Shown here piece after piece: positions 11,169 through 19,552 of a stretch of DNA of 64,000 nucleotides; the stretch's first letter is position 1; the number at the start of each line of letters is the position of its first letter. Position numbers and translations under genes: made by a program. The DNA comes from Roseibacterium elongatum DSM 19469 (GTDB taxonomy: Bacteria > Pseudomonadota > Alphaproteobacteria > Rhodobacterales > Rhodobacteraceae). The notes below the pieces were generated by a model that did no database searches, was not told the origin of the DNA, and worked only from the letters and a program-made list of their open reading frames with translations. Location: positions 2,399,001 to 2,463,000 of the forward strand of contig NZ_CP004372.1 in NCBI RefSeq assembly GCF_000590925.1, in the 5' to 3' direction.

Positions 11169-11816
11169 ATGATGTCGGACGATCTGCTGCATCTGACGCA
11201 ATGGCTGTCGCCGGCCTTTCCGGTCTCGGCTTATGCCTATTCGCACGGGCTCGAGGCCGATATCGCCGCAGGCCGCGTCCATGATGCCCGCACCGCGACA
11301 GAGTGGATCGCGACGGTGCTCGAGGCCGGGGCAGGCCGCAATGATGCCCTGATTCTGCTGGGCGTTCTGGCCGGGCGCGACGCGGACGCGATGGCCGATC
11401 TGGCGCGCGCGATGGCCGGCTCGGCCGAACGGTGGGAGGAGACGCGCGCGATGGGCGCGGCCTTTGCCGAAACGGTCGCGGGGCTTGGGCGCGGCGATGG
11501 GGTGGCACGGCCCTATCCGGTGGCCGTCGGTCTGGCCGCGCGGGGCCTTGATCTGCCCCGAAAATCGGTCTTGTCCCTGTTCCTGCAGGGCTTTGCCGCC
11601 AACCTCGTGTCGGTCGCCGTGCGCTTCGTGCCGCTTGGGCAGGCGGTGGGGCAACAGATGTTGGCGGAATTCCAGCCGCGTATCATGCAGCTGGCCGACA
11701 GGCTTTGCGCCTGTGATCCCGACCGGATCGAGGATCACCTTGGCGCGGCCTGTTTCGGGGCCGATCTGGCCGCGATGGAGCATGAGGACCAGGAGGTCCG
11801 GATTTACAGAACCTGA
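11169..11816 (+). CDS. ureF: Urease accessory protein UreF
   Basis: Forms the UreD-UreF-UreG activation complex and gates GTPase-driven nickel insertion. The 215-residue protein has LTQWLSPAFPVSAYAYSHGLE at its N-terminus and SLFLQGFAANLVSVAVRFVPLGQ, PRIMQLADR toward its C-terminus, all typical. It lies 60 bases after ureE; ureG follows 51 bases later. Confidence 0.95.
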   Translation: MMSDDLLHLTQWLSPAFPVSAYAYSHGLEADIAAGRVHDARTATEWIATVLEAGAGRNDALILLGVLAGRDADAMADLARAMAGSAERWEETRAMGAAFAETVAGLGRGDGVARPYPVAVGLAARGLDLPRKSVLSLFLQGFAANLVSVAVRFVPLGQAVGQQMLAEFQPRIMQLADRLCACDPDRIEDHLGAACFGADLAAMEHEDQEVRIYRT

Positions 11817-11867
11817 ACAGCGGTATCGAGGCGGCGAAGGATTGAAACGGAAAGTCGGGATGAGGCG

Positions 11868-12482
11868 ATGGGAAAAACTGTGAATGGTCCGCTGCGCGTG
11901 GGCATCGGGGGGCCTGTCGGGGCCGGCAAGACGACCCTGACCGAGAAACTGTGCCGGGCGATGGCCGATACCTATTCGGTCGCGGTGATCACCAACGATA
12001 TCTACACCTCCGAGGATGCCCAGTTCCTGCTGCGCGCGCAGGCGCTGCCGGCGGACCGGATCAAGGGGGTCGAAACCGGCGGGTGCCCACATACCGCGAT
12101 CCGCGAGGATGCCTCGATCAATCTGGCCGCCGTGGCCGAGTTCCGCGAAAGGATTCCCGATCTGGACGTGATCCTGATCGAATCCGGTGGCGACAACCTG
12201 GCCGCGACCTTCTCGCCCGAACTGGCGGATCTGACGCTGTATGTGATTGACACCGCCGCGGGGCAGGATATTCCGCGCAAGAAAGGGCCGGGGGTGACGC
12301 GCTCGGACCTGCTGATCGTGAACAAACTCGATCTGGCCCCCCATGTCGGCGTCGATCCCGACCTGCTGCGCTCGGACACCGAGGTGGCCCGCGGCACGCG
12401 CCCCTTCGTCATGGCCAGTCTGCGCGATGGCCGCGGAGTGGACGAGGTGGTGGCCTTTCTGCAAGAGGCCGGCGGGCTTTAG
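11868..12482 (+). CDS. ureG: Urease accessory GTPase UreG
   Basis: SIMIBI-class GTPase that carries nickel to apo-urease. The 204 residues include the P-loop [10 protein letters not shown] (14-23), the metal-binding CPH motif in [22 protein letters not shown] (switch/Walker B) and the base-recognition motif LLIVNKLDL. It is the last urease gene. Its TAG stop overlaps the TAA stop of the convergent gene at 12479, leaving no room for a dedicated terminator. Confidence 0.97.
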   Translation: MGKTVNGPLRVGIGGPVGAGKTTLTEKLCRAMADTYSVAVITNDIYTSEDAQFLLRAQALPADRIKGVETGGCPHTAIREDASINLAAVAEFRERIPDLDVILIESGGDNLAATFSPELADLTLYVIDTAAGQDIPRKKGPGVTRSDLLIVNKLDLAPHVGVDPDLLRSDTEVARGTRPFVMASLRDGRGVDEVVAFLQEAGGL

Positions 12483-13396
12483 CCCGTCGCCGCGTTCGGC
12501 CGGTCGTCGACGCCCAGATCCGACAGCAGGGCCGCAAATCTGTCCTCGCCCGTGGCAGTCATGCCATGGCGCGCGATCGCGGCGGCGCGCCGGGGATGGC
12601 CCGAGCGCCGCGCCTGCGTCGCCAGCCGCATCAGGTAATCGCCATTGGCGCGCAGCACCGGCCGCAGGATCTCGCGCAGGCGCGCCGCATCGAGGCGCAG
12701 GTTCGCCATGGCCCGGAACATCGGTGACAGTAGCTCGGCATCCAGGATCGTCGCCTCGAGATCGGGGGCCGTGCAGGGCAGGCTGACCTGCGTGACCTTG
12801 GCATCCGCGAAAAGCTCGGCATTGGCGCGACCGCCGGGTTCGCGTGGATCATGCATCAGCACGGCGGCCTCGCAGGCCGACAGCAGGGCCGGCGCATTGC
12901 CATAGCGCTCGGCCGCCGCGCCGGCCTTGCCGATCCGCGCCGCCGGCCGGCTGGCAATGACGCGGGCCCCCGGGGCCGCGGCGGAATAGGCGCAGGCCGC
13001 ATGCCCATTGGCCGGGCCAAGCCCCAGAAACAGCACCCTCTCGAAACTGTCGAACACGCCCTCATCGACGAGACGGTCGAAAAAGGCGTGGATCTCGGCG
13101 TCGCGAAACCCCGCCCGGCCGATGGACATCAGCGACAGGAACGACCATTCGCGCCGAGGCACCATTTCGAACCCGGCAGGCATGCCATCGGCGCTGTCGG
13201 CATAGACCCGTTCGGCCCGGTCGAAGGAGATCAGCAGCGTATCGCCTTCCTCGACGAAAAGGCCCAGATGACGCGCCCCGATCCGCTCGAGAAATCCATG
13301 ACCGGCGCCCACCTGCGACAGATGGGCGATCCATTCGGGCCGCGTCATGCCGTGACGCGGCAATTGTTCTGCCTCGGGTTCGGAAACGGATTGCAT
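12479..13396 (-). CDS. Conserved Rhodobacterales protein, unknown function
   Basis: A 305-residue protein resembling a Rhodobacterales family often labelled 'phosphoadenosine phosphosulfate reductase'. I see none of the Cys or PP-loop motifs of that enzyme, so I would not carry the label over. The N-terminal half ([41 protein letters not shown]) and the middle ([19 protein letters not shown] then [17 protein letters not shown]) resemble an alpha/beta domain, followed by a helical C-terminus. An open frame reaches farther upstream; the ATG at 13396 is preferred but uncertain. It converges on ureG. Confidence 0.6.
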   Translation of the reverse strand: MQSVSEPEAEQLPRHGMTRPEWIAHLSQVGAGHGFLERIGARHLGLFVEEGDTLLISFDRAERVYADSADGMPAGFEMVPRREWSFLSLMSIGRAGFRDAEIHAFFDRLVDEGVFDSFERVLFLGLGPANGHAACAYSAAAPGARVIASRPAARIGKAGAAAERYGNAPALLSACEAAVLMHDPREPGGRANAELFADAKVTQVSLPCTAPDLEATILDAELLSPMFRAMANLRLDAARLREILRPVLRANGDYLMRLATQARRSGHPRRAAAIARHGMTATGEDRFAALLSDLGVDDRPNAATG

Positions 13397-13652
13397 CTGA
13401 CACTCATACCTTTTCAAGACCCGCCCCGGCAACGTGCCACGGGCGATGCGACCGTTGAATGCCCGACCCGTATGGAAAGGGTTTGTCGATTTGTGGGCAG
13501 ACTGTGTCGATTGCGGATCAACCCGGAAACAGACCGTTCCGGCGTTTCCGGGTTGACCCAGGTCCTGGCCAAGCGGGGTTGACCCAACCGCGCGCGGCGG
13601 CCTTGATGGGCGCCACGGCCGGCGACGGCGAACCACGTGGGAGGAAAGCGGC

Positions 13653-14557
13653 ATGCGACCAGCGAGCATTGACCAGGTGCAGGAGGTGCTCGGCGCCCAG
13701 GGCTATGTCTGCGGTCGCGCCCTGGCCACGGTGGTGTTCCTCGGGCTGCGCCTTGGACGGCCCCTGTTTCTCGAGGGCGAGGCGGGCACCGGCAAGACCG
13801 AGATCGCCAAGGCCCTTGCCGCCGCGCTGGGGCGCCGCCTGATCCGGTTGCAATGCTACGAAGGTCTGGATGCCTCCAGCGCCGTCTACGAGTGGAATTT
13901 CGCCGCGCAGATGATGGCGATCCGCACCGCCGAGGCCGAGGGCAGCGCCGACAAGGATGTGTTGCGGGCCGAGTTGTTTGGCCCCGACTATCTGATCGAA
14001 CGCCCGCTTTTGCAGGCGATGCGGCCTGACCCGGCGGGCCCGCCCGTGCTGCTCATCGACGAGTTGGACCGCACCGACGAGCCCTTCGAGGCCTTCCTGC
14101 TGGAGGCGTTGAGCGATTTCCAGGTGACCATCCCCGAGCTTGGCAGATCCGCGCGCCCGAGCCGCCCATCGTCATCCTGACCTCGAACCGCACGCGCGAG
14201 GTGCATGACGCGCTGAAACGGCGCTGCCTGTATCATTGGGTCGATTACCCTGATATCGCACGCGAAATGGCGATCCTGTCCGCCCGTGTCCCCGAGGCCT
14301 CGCAGGCCCTGTCGCAGCAGGTGGTGGGGTTCGTGCAGAGGTTGCGCACCGAGGATCTGTTCAAACGCCCCGGCGTGGCCGAAACCATCGATTGGGCGAA
14401 ATGCCTGCTGGCGCTGGATGTGATCGAACTCAGCCCCGAGGTGATCGCCGACACGCTGGGGGCGATTCTGAAATATCAGGACGACATCCAGAAATTGCAG
14501 GGGTCCGAGGCCAAGCGGTTGCTCGACGATCTGCAGGCCGAGGCCGGCCCGGCCTGA
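13653..14557 (+). pseudogene. MoxR-type AAA+ ATPase (CoxD-like), frameshifted
   Basis: MoxR-family ATPase that works with a vWA protein (the gene at 15248) to mature or load a molybdenum hydroxylase. Walker A LEGEAGTGKTEIAKALA is near residue 41, Walker B is LLIDELDRTDEPFEAFL, and after the break sensor-1 ILTSNRTREVHDALKRR and arginine-finger regions follow. The frame breaks near 14144: adding one base (GQIRAPEPPIVIL) restores 301 continuous residues. With the family sequence intact on both sides, a sequencing error is more likely than decay. A terminator-like hairpin follows at 14563. Confidence 0.8.
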
Positions 14558-14562
14558 TGCGG

Positions 14563-14591
14563 GAAACCCCGCCTTGCAGGCGGTTTCTTTT
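14563..14591 (+). terminator. Probable rho-independent terminator after CoxD-like gene
   Basis: Six bases after the stop, GAAACCCCGCC and GGCGGTTTC form a stem (one bulged C) around TTGCA, followed by TTTT. It would end the transcript of the MoxR ATPase gene before the secreted-protein gene. Confidence 0.6.
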
Positions 14592-14619
14592 GACATGGTG
14601 AGCAAGGGCTTGGTTAAGT
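14590..14619 (+). promoter_or_regulatory. Candidate sigma-70 promoter for the secreted protein gene
   Basis: TTGACA at 14590-14595 is a perfect -35 box. After 17-18 bases GTTAAG/TTAAGT (14613-14619) gives a weaker -10. The start codon of the secreted protein at 14652 is about 30 bases downstream, with AAAGGA between. Inferred from sequence only. Confidence 0.5.
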
Positions 14620-14651
14620 GTTTTCAACCTTGACGGTAAAGGACCAAGATC

Positions 14652-15179
14652 ATGCAGTTTCTCACCAGAATGTCGGCGGCAATCGTCCTGATGGCCGCGA
14701 TGCTGGGCTGGACGGCGCAGGACGTGCAGGCGCAATCCTGCCCAGGCACAAACAACCCCACTGTCTTTGGTTCGTATAGCTTGAATGCCGGATTCGTCCC
14801 CGATCCCTATGTGCGCAACCTGACGGCTGGCGGGCGCGTGAACCTCGCGAATTGCCGCCCCTTTGTTGGACGCGGCTATGTCGTGACGCGCCCCGATTTT
14901 CGCCTGTTCTACAACCGCAACCCGCATACCGGCGGCACCTCGCCCACGGGGCAACTGTCCTTCGTGCTCGAGGCGCGCTCGAACGTCGATACCGTCCTGC
15001 TGATCAACGCACCGGACGGGTCGTGGCACTACAACGACGATTTCCCGGGGATTGGTACCAATTCAGCAATCACTTTCTTCCAACCACTGACGGGACAATA
15101 CGACATCTGGACGGGCAGCTATAACCGCTCGTCCAACAATCCCGCCACGCTTTACGTGACCGAATACTCGCTGAACTGA
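14652..15179 (+). CDS. Secreted protein with pre-peptidase C-terminal-like domain
   Basis: A 175-residue protein with a clear signal peptide (SAAIVLMAAMLGWTAQDVQAQ, cleavage before SCPGT). The mature part is rich in Asn, Tyr and Gly. Its second half, LSFVLEARSNVDTVLLINAPDG, WHYNDDFPGIGTNSAI and TGQYDIWTGSYN, resembles the beta-sandwich domains (PPC-like) that trail secreted proteases; no protease is attached here. Two Cys residues may pair. The gene has its own promoter-like sequence and is bracketed by terminators, so it is a single-gene unit sitting between the CoxD-like and CoxE-like genes. Confidence 0.7.
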   Translation: MQFLTRMSAAIVLMAAMLGWTAQDVQAQSCPGTNNPTVFGSYSLNAGFVPDPYVRNLTAGGRVNLANCRPFVGRGYVVTRPDFRLFYNRNPHTGGTSPTGQLSFVLEARSNVDTVLLINAPDGSWHYNDDFPGIGTNSAITFFQPLTGQYDIWTGSYNRSSNNPATLYVTEYSLN

Positions 15180-15192
15180 TCGCTTTGGTCCC

Positions 15193-15240
15193 GGCCCCGC
15201 GCCGTCGCGCTTGACGCGGGCGGCGCGGGGCCTTCTTGTT
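15193..15240 (+). terminator. Rho-independent terminator after secreted protein gene
   Basis: A perfect 12-bp stem, GGCCCCGCGCCG (15193-15204) with CGGCGCGGGGCC (15221-15232), is followed by TTCTTGTTTT. It begins 13 bases after the stop of the secreted protein and ends just before the next start codon. Confidence 0.8.
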
Positions 15241-15247
15241 TTCCTTC

Positions 15248-16507
15248 ATGGCCGAGCTTGCCCCCCTTGATCTGCCCGAACGCCCGCAACTGGTGCGCAA
15301 CATCACCCATTTCGCGCGGGCGCTGCGCAACGCCGGCCTGCCCGCCGGGCCGGGGCGCGTGGCCGACGCCATCCGCGCGGTCGAGGCGGCGGGCTTCACC
15401 GACCGGGCCGATTTCTACTACACGCTTCAGGCGTGTTTCACGTCACGCCCCGAGCATCGGCACGCCTTCGACCAGCTTTTTCGCCTATACTGGCGCGACC
15501 CGCGGTTCCTCGAACATATGATGTCCTTGATGCTGCCCGCCGTGCGCGGCGTGGCCGAGGACCGCACCGCGAAACCCGCCGAGAAACGGGCCGCCGAGGC
15601 CCTTTTGCACGGCGTGGCGCAGGATGCCCCCGAGATCGACCAGCCCGAGGACCAGGGCACCGAGATCGAGGTGGACGCCACCCTGACCATGAGCCGGGAA
15701 GAGCGCCTGAAAACGCTGGATTTCGAGCAGATGTCGCTGGCCGAAATGGCCGAGGCCAAGCGCATGCTGGCGCGCATGACCCTGGCCGTGAAACCGCTGA
15801 AAAGCCGGCGGACCGCCCCCGCGCATCGCGGCCGCAGCCCCGACTGGCGGGCGAGCATGCGCAGCTCGCTCAGGCGCGGCGGCGAGATCATGGAGTTCAG
15901 CACGAAACACCATCGCACGCGCTGGCCCGCGCTGGTGTGCCTGTGCGATATTTCGGGCTCGATGTCGTCCTACAGCCGCGCCGTGCTGCATTTCCTGCAT
16001 GCGGTGGCCAACCAGAAGGGCGCAGGCTGGGCGCGGGTGCATGCCTTCACCTTCGGGACGCGACTGACCAACATCACCCGTCATCTTGCGCAGCGCGACG
16101 TGGATGCCGCATTGGCTGCCGCCGGGGCCGAGGCGCAGGACTGGGAGGGGGGCACGCGCATCGGGTCGTGCCTCGAGGCGTTCAACCGCGACTGGTCGCG
16201 CCGCGTTCTGGGGCAGGGGGCGGTGGTGCTGCTGATCACCGACGGGCTGGACCGCGACGAGCCCGACCGGCTGGCGGCTGCGATGGAGCGGCTGCAGTTG
16301 AGTGCGCGGCGCGTGATCTGGGTAAACCCGCTCTTGCGATGGGAGGGGTTCGCCCCAAAGGCCGCGGGCATCCGCGCCATGCTGCCCCATGTCGACGCCT
16401 TCCGCGCCGGTCACAACATCGCCGCCCTCGCCGGTCTGGCCGAGGCGATCAGCCGCCCGGACGACATGGGCGAAAAGGCCCGGTTGATGGCCCTGCTGGC
16501 GGACTAG
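15248..16507 (+). CDS. vWA domain protein, CoxE-like
   Basis: A 419-residue protein of the CoxE/vWA family, which acts with MoxR ATPases in maturing CO-dehydrogenase-type enzymes. The N-terminal helical part (RNITHFARALRNAGLPAGPGRV) is family-typical. The C-terminal von Willebrand A domain has the metal-site motif CDISGSMSSYSRAVLHFLHA near residue 235, plus AFTFGTRLTNITRHL and VVLLITDGLDRDEP. The ATG at 15248 gives the expected start but no strong ribosome site is visible, and the preceding terminator leaves little promoter space. Confidence 0.85.
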   Translation: MAELAPLDLPERPQLVRNITHFARALRNAGLPAGPGRVADAIRAVEAAGFTDRADFYYTLQACFTSRPEHRHAFDQLFRLYWRDPRFLEHMMSLMLPAVRGVAEDRTAKPAEKRAAEALLHGVAQDAPEIDQPEDQGTEIEVDATLTMSREERLKTLDFEQMSLAEMAEAKRMLARMTLAVKPLKSRRTAPAHRGRSPDWRASMRSSLRRGGEIMEFSTKHHRTRWPALVCLCDISGSMSSYSRAVLHFLHAVANQKGAGWARVHAFTFGTRLTNITRHLAQRDVDAALAAAGAEAQDWEGGTRIGSCLEAFNRDWSRRVLGQGAVVLLITDGLDRDEPDRLAAAMERLQLSARRVIWVNPLLRWEGFAPKAAGIRAMLPHVDAFRAGHNIAALAGLAEAISRPDDMGEKARLMALLAD

Positions 16508-16661
16508 GGTCGCATTTGGCATCGGCGCATGGCCCGGCCCCTCGGGCATGCCGCAACGCGCGAAACCCCGCCTATGGCGCCTAGGGCTGCGCGGCCCGCG
16601 GGAACTGCCCGTCGGGCCGCCGCGTTGACCGACCAATCGCAACAAGACGATCGGAGGGCCC

Positions 16662-18461
16662 ATGCGCCGCAATCTGACAACCACCACCGCCCTTGTGGCC
16701 AGCCTTGCGTTGAGCCTTCCCGCCCCGCTGCCGCTGGCGGCGCAAGAGGCCGCGCCGTCGGGGGATGTCCTGGAATGCCCGCCGGGTCTGTCGCCCGAGG
16801 AATGCGCGGCCCAGGCCGCGCAGGGCCTGCTGGACGGGGCACAGGAGGCCTTAGACACTGCGGGCGAGGCGGTCGAAAGCGGGGCCGAGGCCGTGGGCGA
16901 GGCCGTGGAAGACGCCGCAGACAGCGCAGGACAGATCGTGGACGAGGTGGCTCCGGCAGACGCGGCGCCGGAAGAGGCGACCGCGCCGGATCGCGAGACC
17001 GCGGCCCCCGAAGAGAGCGCCGCGCCCGAGCCGCGCCCGGTCGAACCTGCCGCACCCGTCGAGGCACCGGACGCGCCCACCCCTGCCGAAGCGCCCGGCA
17101 CCGCAGAGGAGGCCGACACCGCAGAGGAGCCCGCAGGAAAGCCCGCCCCCGAGGCCGAGGATGGAGGCCCCGATGCCGGCCCCGTGGACTCGCCCGAGCA
17201 GATCGAAGAGGCGCTTGGGCAGGACGTGTCCGAACCCGGCCCCGACATGGCCGACGAAACCGGGGGCGCCCCCGAAGAAACGCCTCAGGAGCCGGCAACC
17301 GGCAACGGCGACGGTGCGGAGGCCGAGGCCGACGCGCAAATCGAGGTCGAACTCGCGCCCGAAACCCCCGGCTTGCCCGAAACGCCCCTCGCCGCCGAGG
17401 AAGCCGCCACTGGCAGCGCCGAGGAAACCATGGCCGGTGCCGACGCGGCCGAGGCGGTCGAGGAAACGACCGAGACCGTGACCGAAGAAACCGCGCGCCG
17501 CTCGGACGAGGATTTCGCCGAGACGGGCGACCCGGCAGCCGCCACCGATGGGCGCAACCGCGACGATGATGGCCCGGGTTTCCTCGAGGGCGCGGTGCTG
17601 GGGGCCGCCGGTGCCGTTGTCATCGGCGCACTTCTGAACGGCAATCGCGAGGTCGTCAGTCGCGCCCCGGACCGTGTCGTGGTGCAGGACCCGAACGGCA
17701 ACCTGCAGGTGCTGCGCGACGATGACGCCATCCTGCGCCAACCCGGCGCCGAGGTGACGACGCGCAGCTATGCCGATGGCTCCAGCCAGACCGAGGTGCG
17801 CCAGCCCGATGGCGCGACCGTCGTCACGATCCGCAACGCCGAGGCGCGCGTGGTCAAGCGTATCGTCATCTCGCCCGACGGCAGCGAAACCGTCCTGTTC
17901 GACGATACCGTCGCGGTCGCGCCCGTCGATGTCGCCGCGCTGCCCGACCCCGACCGCGCGGCCGCCCCGCGCATCGAACCGGGCAACGAGGACGCCCTGC
18001 GCGCCGCCCTGATGCAGCAGGCGGCGATCGACCGTGGCTTTTCCCTCAACCAGGTGCGCCAGATCGAGCGCGTGCGCTATCTGGCCCCGGCCGTTCAGGT
18101 CGAAAACATCACCTTCGAGACCGGCTCGGCGGCGATCCAGCCCGGACAGGCCGAGGCGCTGTTCGACCTCGGGCAGTTGATGACCGGCCTGATCGAGGAA
18201 AACCCCGGCGAGGTTTTCCTGATCGAAGGGCATACCGATGCCGTGGGCAGCGCCGTGAGCAACCTCACCCTGTCCGACCGCCGCGCCGAAACGGTGGCCC
18301 GCGCGCTGACCGAGTATTTCGGCGTTTCACCCGCGAACATGGTGCTGCAAGGCTATGGCGAAAGCGATCTGCGCATCTCGACCGCCGAGGCCGAACGCGC
18401 CAATCGCCGGGTCGTCGTGCGCCGGATCACGCCGCTGTTGCAAGTGGCGCGCGCCGACTGA
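16662..18461 (+). CDS. OmpA family protein with long acidic N-terminal region
   Basis: A 599-residue envelope protein. Signal peptide (ALVASLALSLPAPLPLAAQ) is followed by about 250 residues of low-complexity Ala/Glu/Pro-rich sequence, then a glycine-zipper-like hydrophobic stretch near 307-325 (FLEGAVLGAAGAVVIGALL). After a linker, the C-terminal OmpA/MotB peptidoglycan-binding domain occupies about 479-595 (ITFETGSAAIQPGQAEALF, LIEGHTDAVGSAVSNLTLSD, GYGESDLRISTAEAERANRR). It probably anchors the outer membrane or a protein to the wall. The terminator at 18490 ends its transcript. Confidence 0.85.
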   Translation: MRRNLTTTTALVASLALSLPAPLPLAAQEAAPSGDVLECPPGLSPEECAAQAAQGLLDGAQEALDTAGEAVESGAEAVGEAVEDAADSAGQIVDEVAPADAAPEEATAPDRETAAPEESAAPEPRPVEPAAPVEAPDAPTPAEAPGTAEEADTAEEPAGKPAPEAEDGGPDAGPVDSPEQIEEALGQDVSEPGPDMADETGGAPEETPQEPATGNGDGAEAEADAQIEVELAPETPGLPETPLAAEEAATGSAEETMAGADAAEAVEETTETVTEETARRSDEDFAETGDPAAATDGRNRDDDGPGFLEGAVLGAAGAVVIGALLNGNREVVSRAPDRVVVQDPNGNLQVLRDDDAILRQPGAEVTTRSYADGSSQTEVRQPDGATVVTIRNAEARVVKRIVISPDGSETVLFDDTVAVAPVDVAALPDPDRAAAPRIEPGNEDALRAALMQQAAIDRGFSLNQVRQIERVRYLAPAVQVENITFETGSAAIQPGQAEALFDLGQLMTGLIEENPGEVFLIEGHTDAVGSAVSNLTLSDRRAETVARALTEYFGVSPANMVLQGYGESDLRISTAEAERANRRVVVRRITPLLQVARAD

Positions 18462-18489
18462 TCGCTGCACCCGTTTCATGACCGGAAGG

Positions 18490-18521
18490 CCCCGGCGCGC
18501 CCCGCGCGCGCCGGGGTTTTG
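18490..18521 (+). terminator. Rho-independent terminator after OmpA family gene
   Basis: CCCCGGCGCGC (18490-18500) pairs with GCGCGCCGGGG (18506-18516) and is followed by TTTTGT. It lies 29 bases after the OmpA gene stop and before the XdhC family gene. Confidence 0.8.
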
Positions 18522-18580
18522 TCTGTCCACTTGCGCACCGCCGAGGCCCGGCTAGGGTGAAGGGCAGGGAGGTGTGCATC

Positions 18581-19552
18581 ATGGCCCACGATCTGGAGAA
18601 CATGCCCGAGATCGCGCTGGAGTGGCACCGCGCTGGCAAGGGGGCGGTGCTGGCCACCGTGGTCGAGACATGGGGCAGCGCGCCGCGGCCCGTGGGCAGC
18701 CAGCTGGTCATCTCCGGTGACGGTGAGATGGAGGGGTCGGTCTCGGGCGGCTGCGTCGAGGGCGCCGTAGTGGTCGAGGCGATGGAGGCCGTGGGCGACG
18801 ACAGTGGGCAGATGCTGGAATTCGGGGTCTCCGACGATCAGGCCTTTGCCGTCGGACTGGCCTGTGGCGGGCGCATCCGGGTCTGGCTGGAACCCGTTGG
18901 CGGCGCACTGCCCGTGGACCTTTTGCAAGATCTCGTTGCCGCCCGCGCCGCGCGCTGCCCGGTGGCCTATGTTGTGGATACCGCGCGCGGCACGCGCAGG
19001 CTCGACGCCGCCGATGCCTGGCCCGACAGGTTTCGCATGGACCGTTCGGGGATGGAGGACGATGGCGCGACCTTCATCCACATCCATAACCCGCCCTTGC
19101 GCATGGTCGTGGTGGGTGCGGTGCATATCGCCCAGGCGCTGCTGCCGATGGCGCGGCTGGCGGGCTATGACCCGGTGCTGGTCGATCCGCGGCCCGCGTT
19201 CGGGGCCGCGGCGCGCTTTCCCGGCGAAACCATTGTCGAGGATTGGCCCGACGAGGCGTTGGATGCCCTCGGGCTCGATCCGCGCGTGGCCGTTGTGACC
19301 CTGACCCATGATCCGAAACTGGACGATCCGGCCATCGAGCGGGCGCTGCGCTCGGATGTGTTCTATCTCGGGTGCCTCGGGTCCACGCGAACCCATGCCA
19401 AGCGCGTGGCCCGCCTGACCGAAGCCGGCTTTGCCGAGGACGCGATCGCGCGCATCCACGCCCCCGTCGGCCTGGATATCGGTGCGCGTGGCCCGGCCGA
19501 GATCGCCGTGTCGATCCTGGCCGAGGTCACCCAAAGGTTGCGGCAGGGATGA
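18581..19552 (+). CDS. XdhC/CoxI family molybdenum-cofactor protein
   Basis: XdhC/CoxI proteins bind and sulfurate or insert the molybdenum cofactor of xanthine-dehydrogenase-type enzymes. The 323-residue protein has the N-terminal XdhC/CoxI domain (TVVETWGSAPRPVGSQLVI, GSVSGGCVEGAVV, GLACGGRIRVWLE) and the C-terminal Rossmann domain (MVVVGAVHIAQALLPMARLAG, YLGCLGSTRTHAKRVARLTEAG, APVGLDIGARGPAEIAVSI). The ATG at 18581 follows GGGAGG and is preferred over an upstream in-frame GTG. The next gene overlaps it (ATGA). The likely client is the CoxSLM-type enzyme at 26.3-30.0 kb. Confidence 0.9.
   Translation: MAHDLENMPEIALEWHRAGKGAVLATVVETWGSAPRPVGSQLVISGDGEMEGSVSGGCVEGAVVVEAMEAVGDDSGQMLEFGVSDDQAFAVGLACGGRIRVWLEPVGGALPVDLLQDLVAARAARCPVAYVVDTARGTRRLDAADAWPDRFRMDRSGMEDDGATFIHIHNPPLRMVVVGAVHIAQALLPMARLAGYDPVLVDPRPAFGAAARFPGETIVEDWPDEALDALGLDPRVAVVTLTHDPKLDDPAIERALRSDVFYLGCLGSTRTHAKRVARLTEAGFAEDAIARIHAPVGLDIGARGPAEIAVSILAEVTQRLRQG

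Noticed and set aside
12479..13396. Second APS/PAPS reductase
   Set aside because: None of the enzyme's motifs are present; kept as unknown.
15485..17248. 587-codon minus-strand frame with Ser/Ala-rich repeats
   Set aside because: It overlaps the vWA and OmpA genes; the repeats mirror the Ala/Glu codons of the OmpA-type gene.
16800..17550. Possible tandem DNA repeat in the OmpA gene
   Set aside because: Low-complexity codon use (gcc/gag/gaa) and no fixed repeat unit; not a CRISPR or satellite.
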